NCBI RefSeq assembly: GCF_033193315.1
Contig: NZ_CP136187.1
Location: 310,001-374,000 of the forward strand
Reading direction: 5' to 3'
DNA length: 64,000 nt
From: Agathobaculum sp. NTUH-O15-33
Lineage (GTDB): Bacteria; Bacillota; Clostridia; Oscillospirales; Butyricicoccaceae
Made by a program: the position numbers and the translations under genes
The notes under the pieces: generated by a model
Databases searched by the model: none
What the model was told of the DNA's origin: nothing
Seen by the model: only the letters and a program-made list of their open reading frames with translations
In this document: positions 16,146 to 24,085 of the stretch, one piece after another
Numbering within the stretch: position 1 is the first letter of the stretch
Layout: each line of letters begins with the position of its first letter

Positions 16146-16189
16146 AAAGACCGTTCCGCTGGATTGTGTTTCCGCGAAACGGTCTTTTT
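16146..16189 (+). terminator. intrinsic terminator of barnase-barstar operon
   Basis: AAAGACCGTT (16146-16155) pairs with AACGGTCTTT (16178-16187) and a T5 tract follows. Confidence 0.88.
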
Positions 16190-16213
16190 GTTGTATTCTA
16201 ATTTGATTCAGCG

Positions 16214-16567
16214 CTATATATCGGTTTCAAAATTGTCGGTCAGCTTGCAATGTAGGGTCGCTCCAGCTTTCATTCCTAAGCTGAAATAGATTTCCTGAAT
16301 AACAACTATGTAAGCGTTTATATGAGAAATAATTTCGTCTGTCTCATCCTTGCCGTATTTTTCGGTCAGAAGTTCTTCAAGTGTTGAAAACGCACTGGCT
16401 TCTCTTTCTTGGAAGCTGTCATTGTCAATAATCGTCTTGTTACTGCCCTCGCGGATATAAGCTCCTATTGTTTGCAGATTAAGCCGTCGCTTTATAGCGG
16501 ATAAATAGCTTTCTGAGTAACCGCGCTGCCTATTTGCTTCTTCTCGGTGCTTTTCCCATTCGTTCAT
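16214..16567 (-). CDS. hypothetical protein, 117 residues
   Basis: A soluble, charged, mostly helical protein that I do not recognise. It begins MNEWEKHREEANRQRGYSES and ends with a short LHCKLTDNFETDI tail. A central helix-rich part EREASAFSTLEELLTEKYGKDETDEII precedes a hydrophobic helix INAYIVVIQEIYFSLGM. AAAGGG lies eight bases before the ATG. Base composition is clearly more AT-rich than its neighbours, and it is divergent from a small helix-turn-helix gene, as often seen in regulator/target pairs on recently gained islets. Confidence 0.7.
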   Translation of the reverse strand: MNEWEKHREEANRQRGYSESYLSAIKRRLNLQTIGAYIREGSNKTIIDNDSFQEREASAFSTLEELLTEKYGKDETDEIISHINAYIVVIQEIYFSLGMKAGATLHCKLTDNFETDI

Positions 16568-16811
16568 TGTAATTTCCCTTTCGCTAGATCAATGAGTTAA
16601 AAATGAATTGTACGTTTATCCCTAATAATTCATAAAAAATTTACACCTCCTTGAATTTGCTTTAAAACAAATAATATTTGTATTTATACGAATATTATAC
16701 GGCTTATGACGAATGGTGTCAATGCATTGTTTAGGTATTGCCGAATGATGTTCGTATTTTGTTTGAAATTCTTCGTTAATAAACGTATAATTAAGAAAAT
16801 GAGGTGATAAA
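16568..16811. promoter_or_regulatory. AT-rich divergent control region with palindrome
   Basis: This stretch between the two divergent small genes is very AT-rich. It contains the palindrome ACAAATAATATTTGT at 16667-16681 and several ACGAAT/ATTCGT half-sites, suitable as binding sites for the neighbouring HTH protein. No further gene is seen. Confidence 0.5.
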
Positions 16812-17024
16812 TTGTCTGCTGCAAAGAAGATAAAAATACTTTTAATTGAACGTGAAATGACACTTACGGATTTGTCTAGGCTGCTAAATAAAAGTCTTTC
16901 AACAATGAGTGGGAAAATGGCCCGTGATAATTTTTCCGAAAAAGACTTAAAGCAAATCGCTGATATACTGAATTATAACTATGAGGCGGTATTCACGGAT
17001 AGGGAAACCGGAAAACAGATATAA
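16812..17024 (+). CDS. small XRE-type helix-turn-helix protein
   Basis: A 70-residue protein almost entirely made of one Cro/C1-type DNA-binding domain: IKILLIEREMTLTDLSRLLNKSLSTMSGKMARDNFSEKDLKQIADILNY. It starts with TTG at 16812, supported by a strong GAGGTG ribosome site seven bases upstream. It is likely the repressor of the divergent 117-residue gene and of itself. Codon use is AT-rich like its partner. A strong terminator follows. Confidence 0.82.
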   Translation: MSAAKKIKILLIEREMTLTDLSRLLNKSLSTMSGKMARDNFSEKDLKQIADILNYNYEAVFTDRETGKQI

Positions 17025-17038
17025 ACAGTTTGGATTTT

Positions 17039-17083
17039 AAAAGGACAAGACAGGCGGTATTGTGCCTGTCTTGTCCTTTTTTG
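17039..17083. terminator. intrinsic terminator, probably bidirectional
   Basis: AAAGGACAAGACAGGC pairs with GCCTGTCTTGTCCTTTTTT. It lies between the HTH gene (plus) and the convergent LacI gene ending at 17135 (minus). Confidence 0.9.
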
Positions 17084-17134
17084 TTATATCTGATTTCTCT
17101 TTGCGCTGGGAGAAAATGCGGCATGCTTTTTGTT

Positions 17135-18148
17135 TTAATTCGCGGCGGGGGATAGCGTGCCGACCGATTCGCCTTCGGCGAGCGTGGTCTCCACCAGAAT
17201 GCGGTCGGGCTGCGGCTCGGAGCCTTGGATGAAGCTGACCAGCAGCCGGACGCAGACCTCGGCCTGCGCTTCACAGCGTACGTCGACCGAGGTGATCGAG
17301 GGCATGGCCATTTTGCCGATCATGCTGTTGTCGAAACCGACGAGGGCGACGTCGCCGGGCACGGATAGTCCCTGCTCGTGCAGCGCCTTGGCGGCTACCA
17401 TGGCAAGATTGTCGTTGGCGCAGATAAAAGCTTCGGGCAAGCGCTTTTTGGAAAGCAGCGCGCGCTGTAAATTGTCGAAGCTGTATACGTTCTCCAGATC
17501 CAGATCGAGGATGAGGCTTTCGGGATCGCTATCCAGTCCAAACGCCTGTATGGCGCCCGTGTAGCCCTGATAGCGTTCCATGTAGCCGGTGGAATACTGC
17601 GGCGGGCCGATAAAGCCGATCCGGCGGTAGCCGCGCTCGAACAGATAACGGACCGCTTGGTGTGCGCCTTCCAGATTGTCCTCGATCACCGTACACACGG
17701 ACAGGTCGTGGTAGCGCGTGCCGGTGGCCACCACGGGGATGCCGCAGGCCGCCACGTTGGCGACGATGCGTTCCTCCATATCGCCCAGAATGATAACGCC
17801 GGCAATAGAATTGGATTCAAATTTACGGCGCAGCTCATCGGGATCGACGTCGCAGTTAGCGCCCTTGAAAACCATCATATTATAATTGTAATCATGGGCA
17901 ATGTTGAGGATATACTGGTGAAAGCTCATGTAAAAGTAAGAGTCACGCAGCCGTTCCCCGGTCGAGATCAGGCCGATATTATGAAGCTCCGTCCTGCTCT
18001 TCTGGTCGTAGTAGCCGAGTTCCTCCGCGATGCGCAAAATGGTTTCGCGCGTTTCCTGCTTAACGCTGGGCATATCGCGCAGGGCGAGGGACACGGTGTT
18101 TACCGACACACCGGCTCGCTGGGCGATATCCTTTAACGTGACTTTCAT
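17135..18148 (-). CDS. LacI family transcriptional regulator
   Basis: A 337-residue regulator. The helix-turn-helix MKVTLKDIAQRAGVSVNTVSLAL opens the protein and the ligand-binding lobe follows (CTVIEDNLEGAHQAVRYLFERGYRRIGFIG, ALVGFDNSMIGKMAMPSITSVD). The ATG at 18148 is chosen because GGAGG lies eight bases upstream. Its DNA-reading helix resembles that of the regulator at 8327. It follows the ABC operon 22371-18672 on the same strand and is likely to control it, although a structured 460-base gap separates them. Confidence 0.92.
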   Translation of the reverse strand: MKVTLKDIAQRAGVSVNTVSLALRDMPSVKQETRETILRIAEELGYYDQKSRTELHNIGLISTGERLRDSYFYMSFHQYILNIAHDYNYNMMVFKGANCDVDPDELRRKFESNSIAGVIILGDMEERIVANVAACGIPVVATGTRYHDLSVCTVIEDNLEGAHQAVRYLFERGYRRIGFIGPPQYSTGYMERYQGYTGAIQAFGLDSDPESLILDLDLENVYSFDNLQRALLSKKRLPEAFICANDNLAMVAAKALHEQGLSVPGDVALVGFDNSMIGKMAMPSITSVDVRCEAQAEVCVRLLVSFIQGSEPQPDRILVETTLAEGESVGTLSPAAN

Positions 18149-18358
18149 CTGTTTTCCTCCAAACCGCATAAGGGGGCGGCGGGTGCGGCTAAAACCGGTT
18201 CGCGCCTTCATATGCCGGATACAGCATGGCTATATCCTATCCTAATATTATTAGTGTATGTTATTTCTTGCGCGTATGCAATGATAAAATTCAAAAATCA
18301 GCATATTCACATGAAACTCCCGCCCTATTTTCGCGATTCTCGTGTAAAATCATAAGAA

Positions 18359-18638
18359 CGCCGCCCGGAAATGATTTTTCCGGGCGGCGCAGCGTGTCAA
18401 AGAACTCCCTCGCGCCGCAGCGCGCATAAAATAGAATTTTGCCGTTTGCGGCAAAATTCATAAAAACCGGGAGCATGTATCTCGGTTTTTATACAAACCG
18501 GCTTCAAGTGTGCCTGTAAGGCGCGCGCAGAAGCCGGAATTTTCGATCGAAATGGGGCTTTGTTTCGATCGACAGACTGTCAAAACTTGTTTTTTGACAG
18601 TCTGTGCGCCGCCCGGAAATGATTTTTCCGGGCGGCGC
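18359..18638. repeat. array of seven consecutive hairpins flanked by an identical 32-base repeat
   Basis: Two identical 32-base hairpins (18359-18390 and 18607-18638, arms CGCCGCCCGG) flank five different stem-loops. These are GAATTTTGCCG arms at 18434-18459, AAAAACCG arms at 18462-18490, CCGGCTTC arms at 18498-18537, TCGATCGAAA arms at 18543-18572, and 14-base ACAGACTGTCAAAA arms at 18572-18605. The segment lies between the ABC operon's last gene and the LacI gene, both on the minus strand, so at least part of it should terminate or process that transcript. The remaining stretch 18149-18358 shows no gene. Confidence 0.8.
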
Positions 18639-18671
18639 TTTGTTTGATAAAACAGCTTTGCGTAAAAAGGA

Positions 18672-19712
18672 TCAGGATTCGCGCTTGACGCCGGACTGGG
18701 CCATCTTATCGTTGACATCCGCGTAGAACGAGTCCACGTTCGAGGAATCGACGACCAGCACGTCTACCGCTTGATTTTTTTCCACGCTCTTGCCTTCTAG
18801 GATTTCTACGGCGTTCTTGACGCCCTGATAGCCCTCTTCGATCGGCTGCTGGGCCAGAGAAGCGGTCAGCTCGCCCGCCTGAATAGAGTCGAGCGCGCCG
18901 AAGGAACCGTCAAAGCCCATGACGATGGTCTGGCTTTCCAGCCGCGCGCCCTTGACCGCTTCGGTCGCGCCGAGCGCCATCTCGTCGTTCGTGCAGTAGA
19001 AGGCCTTGATATCAGGGGTGGACTGAATGATATTTTCCGCAACGTTCATGCCCTTGCCGCGGTCGGAATCGGCGGGCTGCACGGATACGACCTCCAGCCC
19101 GGCGGCCTCCATGGCCTCCTGCGCGCCGCTGACGCGGTCGTCATGCACGGTTTGGCCGACCGTGCCGCGGATGATGGCGACCTTGTCGCCCTTTTGCAGT
19201 TTGGATGCGATGTACTCGCCCGCGGTCTTGCCCGCGGCCACGTTGCCCGTGCCGACAAAGCATTCGTACAGGGAATCGTCCTCCGTATTCAGCTTGGTAT
19301 CGATCAGAACGAGCGGGATCCCCTTGCTCTTGACGGTCTCCGCGGCGGATACCAGCGCGGTCGGCTCGTTCGCCGCCAGCACGATCGCGGCGGCCTTGTT
19401 ATTGCACGCGTCCTCCACCATGTTGATCTGGGCGGCGGAATCGGTCTCCGCGTTCGGCCCCACCACGTTGATGTTGTAGCCCAATTCTTTGCCCGCGATC
19501 TTCGCGCCCGCTTCGACCATGTGCCAGTAATCGCTATTGAGCGCCATGACGATCACGCTGATGTCCTTGCCGCCGCCGGAAGCTTCAGGGGCGGCGGGGT
19601 CCGCCGTGTCGGTCGGCGCGGGGGTGTCGCTGCCGCCGCCGCAGCCCGCGAGAACGCCTGCGAGCAGCACGCCGCTCATTGCCAATGCCAGATGCTTCTT
19701 CATGGTTTTCAT
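18672..19712 (-). CDS. sugar ABC transporter substrate-binding lipoprotein
   Basis: A 346-residue lipoprotein with signal peptide ending LAGC, then a Gly/Pro/Ala-rich linker and a two-lobed ribose-type binding domain (VIVMALNSDYWHMVEAGAKIAG, AIVLAANEPTALVSAAE, FYCTNDEMALGATEAVKG, IVMGFDGSFGALDSI). The start at 19712 has AAGGAGG eight bases upstream; the much longer open frame to 20354 overlaps the permease gene and is not real. It is the last gene of its operon, preceded by a stable intergenic hairpin. The ligand is unknown; the neighbouring inositol genes make a cyclitol possible. Confidence 0.92.
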   Translation of the reverse strand: MKTMKKHLALAMSGVLLAGVLAGCGGGSDTPAPTDTADPAAPEASGGGKDISVIVMALNSDYWHMVEAGAKIAGKELGYNINVVGPNAETDSAAQINMVEDACNNKAAAIVLAANEPTALVSAAETVKSKGIPLVLIDTKLNTEDDSLYECFVGTGNVAAGKTAGEYIASKLQKGDKVAIIRGTVGQTVHDDRVSGAQEAMEAAGLEVVSVQPADSDRGKGMNVAENIIQSTPDIKAFYCTNDEMALGATEAVKGARLESQTIVMGFDGSFGALDSIQAGELTASLAQQPIEEGYQGVKNAVEILEGKSVEKNQAVDVLVVDSSNVDSFYADVNDKMAQSGVKRES

Positions 19713-19729
19713 TTTTCTTTCCTCCTTGA

Positions 19730-19764
19730 TTGGCGGCGCGCCGCTTGCATGTCCGGCGCGCCAA
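19730..19764 (-). other. intercistronic hairpin between permease and binding-protein genes
   Basis: GGCGCGCC occurs at 19735-19742 and 19755-19762, extended by TTGG/CCAA, giving a stable stem just upstream of the binding-protein ribosome site. Such stems often protect the highly expressed binding-protein part of an ABC transcript. Confidence 0.55.
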
Positions 19765-19789
19765 TGGTTTATCATGACCCCTAGCGGGG

Positions 19790-20827
19790 TTATGCGCTTG
19801 CCGCTACGGCGTCGTCCTCTTTCTTCATGCGCTTGACGCGGGCAAAGCCGCCCGAGCGGATGACGTCGATAAACACCGCCACGATGATGATTGCGCCGAG
19901 GAAGATCGTCTGCATATCCGAGGATACATTGAGCAGGTTCAGGCCGTTGCGAAGGACGGAAATGAGCAGTACGCCGGAAAAGGTGCCCAGCACGTTGCCC
20001 TTGCCGCCGAAGAACGAGGTGCCGCCGATGATGACGGCCGCGATCGCGTCGTTTTCCAGCAGCAGGCCGGAAAGGGGATAGGCCGAATTGGTGCGGCCGG
20101 TCAGGATGATGCCGCCCAGCGCGGCCATGACGCCCGATATCACATAAACACTGGTGCGCACAAAGTCCACATTGATGCCGGACAGGGCGGCCGTGGTGAT
20201 ATTGCCGCCCACCGCGTAGATATGGCGGCCGAGCGTGGAGTAATTGAGGAAAACGCTGAATAGGATGTATGCGATCAGCATCAGCAGAAAGCTGACCGGC
20301 ACCTTGCCCAAAAAGGAATCCGGGTCGCTGCTGAGGAAGGAAGCGCCCGCCCATTTGATGGCGGCGGGCATGCCCGCGATCGGGGTGGCGCCCGTGATGA
20401 CCAGCGCCACGCCCTTATAAATGTTCTGCGTGCCGAGCGTGGAGATGAAGGGGTGGGGCAGCTTGCACTTGGTGAGCAGCAAACCGTTGACCAGACCGAG
20501 CAATCCGCCGGACAGGATGCCGATCAGCAGGCAAAGGATCGGGTTCCAGCCCATCCCCACCGCGCATTTGGCCATGATGATGGTCGAAAGCGTCATGGTG
20601 AAGCCGATCGACAGGTCGATGCCCGCCGTCAGGATACAAACCATCATGCCGAGGGCCAAAAAGCCGTTCATGGCGGTTTGCCGGGCCACGTTCATCAGGT
20701 TGCCCACGGTCAAAAAGTTTTCGTTTTGAATGGTCAGAAAAATGCCAAGCAGGATCAGCGCGATGATGGGGCCTGCCTTGCCGAGCAGCTCCTTTGCCCC
20801 CGCGGCCGCCTTGTTGTCCTTGTTCAT
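19790..20827 (-). CDS. sugar ABC transporter permease
   Basis: A 345-residue RbsC-type permease with about ten helices. Hallmarks are TAGIDLSIGFTMTLSTIIMAK, STLGRHIYAVGGNITTAALSGINV and GGTSFFGGKGNVLGTFSGVLLISVLRNGLNLL. Its start codon overlaps the ATPase stop by four bases (ATGA), so the two are translationally coupled. It ends with a hydrophilic, charged cytoplasmic tail RVKRMKKEDDAVAASA. Confidence 0.92.
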   Translation of the reverse strand: MNKDNKAAAGAKELLGKAGPIIALILLGIFLTIQNENFLTVGNLMNVARQTAMNGFLALGMMVCILTAGIDLSIGFTMTLSTIIMAKCAVGMGWNPILCLLIGILSGGLLGLVNGLLLTKCKLPHPFISTLGTQNIYKGVALVITGATPIAGMPAAIKWAGASFLSSDPDSFLGKVPVSFLLMLIAYILFSVFLNYSTLGRHIYAVGGNITTAALSGINVDFVRTSVYVISGVMAALGGIILTGRTNSAYPLSGLLLENDAIAAVIIGGTSFFGGKGNVLGTFSGVLLISVLRNGLNLLNVSSDMQTIFLGAIIIVAVFIDVIRSGGFARVKRMKKEDDAVAASA

Positions 20828-22371
20828 CCGATATTACCTCCCGTTGCCAGCGTCAATATTTCCTCTTGTCCCACGGCGCCGTCGTTTGCGACGACGCCCG
20901 TCTGTTTGCCTTCGTACATGACCATGACCCGGTCGCTCATGCCCAAGATCTCCTCCATTTCAGAGGAGACCATGATGATCGACGCGCCCTGCTCGAGCAG
21001 CCGGTTCATGATCGTATAGATCTCCACCTTGGCGCCCACGTCCACGCCCTTGGTCGGTTCGTCGAAGATGAATACCTTGGCGCCGGAAAGCAGCCATTTC
21101 ATAATGACAATCTTTTGCTGGTTGCCGCCGGAAAAATTCACCGAAGCCTTGTCGGGCTGCATGGGCCGCAGGTTCAGTTCGTTGCCGTATTGGGTGACCA
21201 TCTCGCGGCGCTTTTTGTTGCTGACCAGCCCGAATTGATTGCGAAATTGCTTCATTGTGACCAGCGTGCCGTTTTCGATCACATTATGAATGAGGACAAG
21301 CCCTTCCTCCTTGCGGTTTTCCGTGATCAGTACAATGCCCTTTTTGATGGAATCGCGCGGATTTTTCACGGTGATCTGTTGACCGTTCAAATACAGACGT
21401 CCGTCCGCCAACGGGTCCGCGCCGAAGATGGCGCGCATGGTTTCGGTGCGTCCCGCGCCGACCAAGCCGAATACGCCGAGTAATTCGCCTTTTTTAACGT
21501 TAAACGAAATATTATCAAATTTTTCGGCGCACAGATTCTCGCAACGGAAGACCTCTTCGCCGATGGGTACGCTGCGCTTTGGAAATTTTTCCTCAAGCGA
21601 CCGGCCGACCATCAGTTTGATGATCTGATCCTCGGTCACGTCCGCGACCGGGATGGATGTTCCGGAGTTCTGGCCGTTTTTCAGCACCGTCACCATGTGG
21701 CCGACTTTTTTAGCTTCGTCCAGCTTGTGAGTGATGAAGAGGATGGCCACGCCCTGCCGGTTCAAATCGAGCATTAGGTCGAGCAGAAAATCGATCTCCT
21801 TGCGGCTGAGCGAGGAGGTCGGCTCATCCATGATGAGCAGCTTGGCGTTGCGGTCGACCGCGCGGGCGATCTCGACGAGCTGCCGCTGCCCCATGCCCAG
21901 CTTCTCCATGGGCATATCCACGTCGATATCGGTCAGGCCGACGCGGGCGAGCGCTTTCTTGGCGGATCGGCGCTGTTCCTTCCAGTTGATCAGTCCGGCC
22001 TTTTGCTTTTCGCAGCCTAAGTACATGTTTTCCACAACGCTCAGGCAGGGGATGTTGCTCAGTTCTTGATAAATGACCGCAATGCCCAGATTGTAAGCGT
22101 CCTCCAAGGAACGCAGCTTGACGGGCTGGCCCATCCAGCGCATTTCGCCGCCTTCCGGCTTATTGATGCCGATGATCGTTTTGATCATGGTGGACTTGCC
22201 GGCGCCGTTTTCGCCCAGCAGCAGGTGAATCTCCCCTTGGCGGATGGTCAGGTTTACGTGGCTCAGTGCGACGACGCCGGGAAACATCTTTGTGATATCG
22301 CGCATTTCGAGCAGCGGAACGGAAGGGACGGCTGCCGCGGCAGCGCCGGTATGCTGTTTGGTCTCTGTCAT
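20824..22371 (-). CDS. sugar ABC transporter ATP-binding protein, two ATPase domains
   Basis: A 515-residue tandem ATPase. The first cassette has GENGAGKST and DEPTSSLSRKEID; the second has the degenerate GLVGAGRTE, signature FSGGNQQK and DEPTKGVDVGAK. The ATG at 22371 is chosen because AAGGAGG lies seven bases upstream, with an in-frame GTG two codons earlier being part of the spacer. It is the first gene of an ATPase-permease-binding-protein operon driven by the promoter at 22443-22471. Confidence 0.94.
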   Translation of the reverse strand: MTETKQHTGAAAAAVPSVPLLEMRDITKMFPGVVALSHVNLTIRQGEIHLLLGENGAGKSTMIKTIIGINKPEGGEMRWMGQPVKLRSLEDAYNLGIAVIYQELSNIPCLSVVENMYLGCEKQKAGLINWKEQRRSAKKALARVGLTDIDVDMPMEKLGMGQRQLVEIARAVDRNAKLLIMDEPTSSLSRKEIDFLLDLMLDLNRQGVAILFITHKLDEAKKVGHMVTVLKNGQNSGTSIPVADVTEDQIIKLMVGRSLEEKFPKRSVPIGEEVFRCENLCAEKFDNISFNVKKGELLGVFGLVGAGRTETMRAIFGADPLADGRLYLNGQQITVKNPRDSIKKGIVLITENRKEEGLVLIHNVIENGTLVTMKQFRNQFGLVSNKKRREMVTQYGNELNLRPMQPDKASVNFSGGNQQKIVIMKWLLSGAKVFIFDEPTKGVDVGAKVEIYTIMNRLLEQGASIIMVSSEMEEILGMSDRVMVMYEGKQTGVVANDGAVGQEEILTLATGGNIG

Positions 22372-22442
22372 CTTCACTCCTCCTTTTGAGCGGTCGGGGA
22401 ACGTTGTTTGGGGAAATCGTGAAATTAATATTCGTTGGTAAT

Positions 22443-22471
22443 AGTATATTTCATATCAAACTGGCTGTCAA
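22443..22471 (-). promoter_or_regulatory. promoter of ABC operon 22371-18672
   Basis: On the minus strand TTGACA (22471-22466), a 17-base spacer and TATACT (22448-22443). Just downstream, at 22422-22432, is AAATTAATATT, which recurs at 22762-22772 in the divergent promoter and may be part of a shared operator. Confidence 0.85.
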
Positions 22472-22756
22472 TAATATAAATAATAATATGATAAACAAGA
22501 AAACAACCAACAAAATATGCAATTTGACGGAAGGAGGAAAAGAAATACATTTATAAAGTCAAATAAAAACTGTGGATAAATGTCGATATACGTCGAAATA
22601 CATGAAATAAAATGCTATATATAATAAGAATGTCGAAAACGCGGTTGAAGTGATGTGATGTTTGACATAAGCGTGACGAGGGGTATCGAAACCGCCTTAT
22701 CAGTTTTGCACAAAAATAATAATCTGTATTTGTTATATGAAAAATATGAAATTATA

Positions 22757-22784
22757 TTGACAAATTAATATTATGTGATAGGAT
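22757..22784 (+). promoter_or_regulatory. promoter of the dehydrogenase gene at 22866
   Basis: TTGACA at 22757-22762, a 16-base spacer and TAGGAT at 22779-22784. The spacer includes AAATTAATATT shared with the divergent ABC operon. The rest of the 490-base gap (22480-22750) is AT-rich with no gene seen. Confidence 0.6.
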
Positions 22785-22865
22785 GGACTCAAGAAAAGAA
22801 TCGTAACTGAAAACCAAACCGAAGCAATTTGAACGTTATCATGTATATTATCGGAGGTGCGTAAA

Positions 22866-23864
22866 ATGAAAAAAACACTGAAAATCGGCGTGATCGGTCT
22901 GGGGCGGCTGGGCTACCACCATACCATGAACGTGACCCGCACGATGGGCGCCCGGTTGGTCGCAGTGTCCGATCCGGTGCAGGCCGCGCTGGACCGCGCG
23001 GCAAATGATTTCGATGTAAAGGGGTATCTGGATTATCGCGAAATGATCAGCGATCCCGAGGTGGAGGCGGTTGTCGTCGCCACGCCCACGCAGACCCACT
23101 ACGAGGTGCTGATGGATATCATCGCAACCGGCAAGCCGATCTTTGTGGAAAAGCCCATCACCTTTACGGTGGAAGAGGCGGAAAAGATCATGCAGGCCGT
23201 CAAGGAGGCGGGCGTGTACTTACAGGTCGGCTTCATGCGCCGGTTTGATCCCGGCCATGTGGCGGCGAAGAAGATGATCGAATCCGGCGCGTGCGGCAAG
23301 CCGATCTACATCCACGATTGTCAGCGCGATCCCAACGGTCCCCCTCCGGCCTATGTGCCGCAGTCGGGCGGCCTGTTCGTCGATATGGGCATCCATGATC
23401 TGGACGTGGCGCGCTGGCTGATGGGCTGCGAGATCACGGAAATCTACGCGCAGGGCGCGGTGCTCAAGCACGAGTTCCTGAAAGAGCTGAACGACGTGGA
23501 CGACGGCCAGATGCTGCTGAAGTTTGAAAACGGCGGCCTCGGCATGATCGAGATCAGCCGCAACGCCAACGATGTTTACGATACCCGCACCGAAGTGATC
23601 GGTCTGGACAAGAGCGTCTTTGTCGGGCAGGATCAGCTTACCCCGTACACCGTTGTGGGCGGGCAGCAGGTCACGGTCGATATGGCAAACTGGTGTCTGG
23701 GCCGCTTCAAGGATGCGTATGAGCTGGAAATGCAGGCCTTCGTCGACCATGTGCGCGCGAACGAGCCTTCGCCGGTCACCGCGTACGACGGCATGATGGG
23801 CATCAAGCTGGCGCTGACCGCCACGGCGTCCTACCGCGCGGGCACGGCGATGCAGCTTAGCTGA
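22866..23864 (+). CDS. inositol 2-dehydrogenase-like Gfo/Idh/MocA oxidoreductase (IdhA type)
   Basis: A 332-residue NAD-dependent dehydrogenase. It shows the Rossmann GLGRLG, the EKP motif in IFVEKPITFT, QVGFMRRFDPGHVAAKK, and the active-site block GGLFVDMGIHDLDVARWLMG. The RRFDP and FxDMxIHDxDxAR segments follow rhizobial IdhA (myo-inositol 2-dehydrogenase) more closely than Bacillus IolG. The ATG at 22866 sits nine bases after GGAGG. It stands alone and is divergent from an ABC operon, and an IolG and an IolI gene lie just downstream on the other strand. Oxidation of myo- or another inositol isomer is the likely role. Confidence 0.88.
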   Translation: MKKTLKIGVIGLGRLGYHHTMNVTRTMGARLVAVSDPVQAALDRAANDFDVKGYLDYREMISDPEVEAVVVATPTQTHYEVLMDIIATGKPIFVEKPITFTVEEAEKIMQAVKEAGVYLQVGFMRRFDPGHVAAKKMIESGACGKPIYIHDCQRDPNGPPPAYVPQSGGLFVDMGIHDLDVARWLMGCEITEIYAQGAVLKHEFLKELNDVDDGQMLLKFENGGLGMIEISRNANDVYDTRTEVIGLDKSVFVGQDQLTPYTVVGGQQVTVDMANWCLGRFKDAYELEMQAFVDHVRANEPSPVTAYDGMMGIKLALTATASYRAGTAMQLS

Positions 23865-23904
23865 TAAAATTTGCTTGTATCATTTCTTCTTCATCCTTAT
23901 AACG

Positions 23905-23942
23905 CCGAAGGGCGCTGACGGAAACCCGTCAGCGCCCTTCGG
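23905..23942 (+). terminator. strong hairpin terminator of the dehydrogenase gene
   Basis: The 17-base arm CCGAAGGGCGCTGACGG (23905-23921) pairs with 23926-23942. No long T tract follows. Instead it runs into a 45-base sequence (23943-23987) that is repeated at 18390-18433. Confidence 0.7.
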
Positions 23943-23987
23943 TCAGCGTGTCAAAGAACCTCTCGCGCCGCAGCACGTTTAAAATAG
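23942..23987. repeat. hairpin-linked dispersed repeat, copy 2
   Basis: CAGCGTGTCAAAGAAC followed by CTCGCGCCGCAGC and TAAAATAG matches 18390-18433 with few differences. In both places it directly follows a strong hairpin in an intergenic region. Confidence 0.65.
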
Positions 23988-24000
23988 GTTTCGGACAGTC

Positions 24001-24032
24001 TAAACAGCAAGAGCGGGCCGATTGGCCCGCTC
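24001..24032 (-). terminator. terminator of the iolG-iolI operon
   Basis: On the minus strand GAGCGGGCC (24032-24024) pairs with 24019-24011, followed by TTGCTGTTT. Confidence 0.7.
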
Positions 24033-24085
24033 CGCTGTGCTAGAGGGATTAAGGAAAAAAGAAAAAAGAAAATGAAAAGAGGGTG

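Noticed and set aside
19713-20354. Long N-terminal extension of the binding-protein gene
   Set aside because: It overlaps the permease gene in another frame; the lipoprotein signal peptide and AAGGAGG fix the start at 19712.
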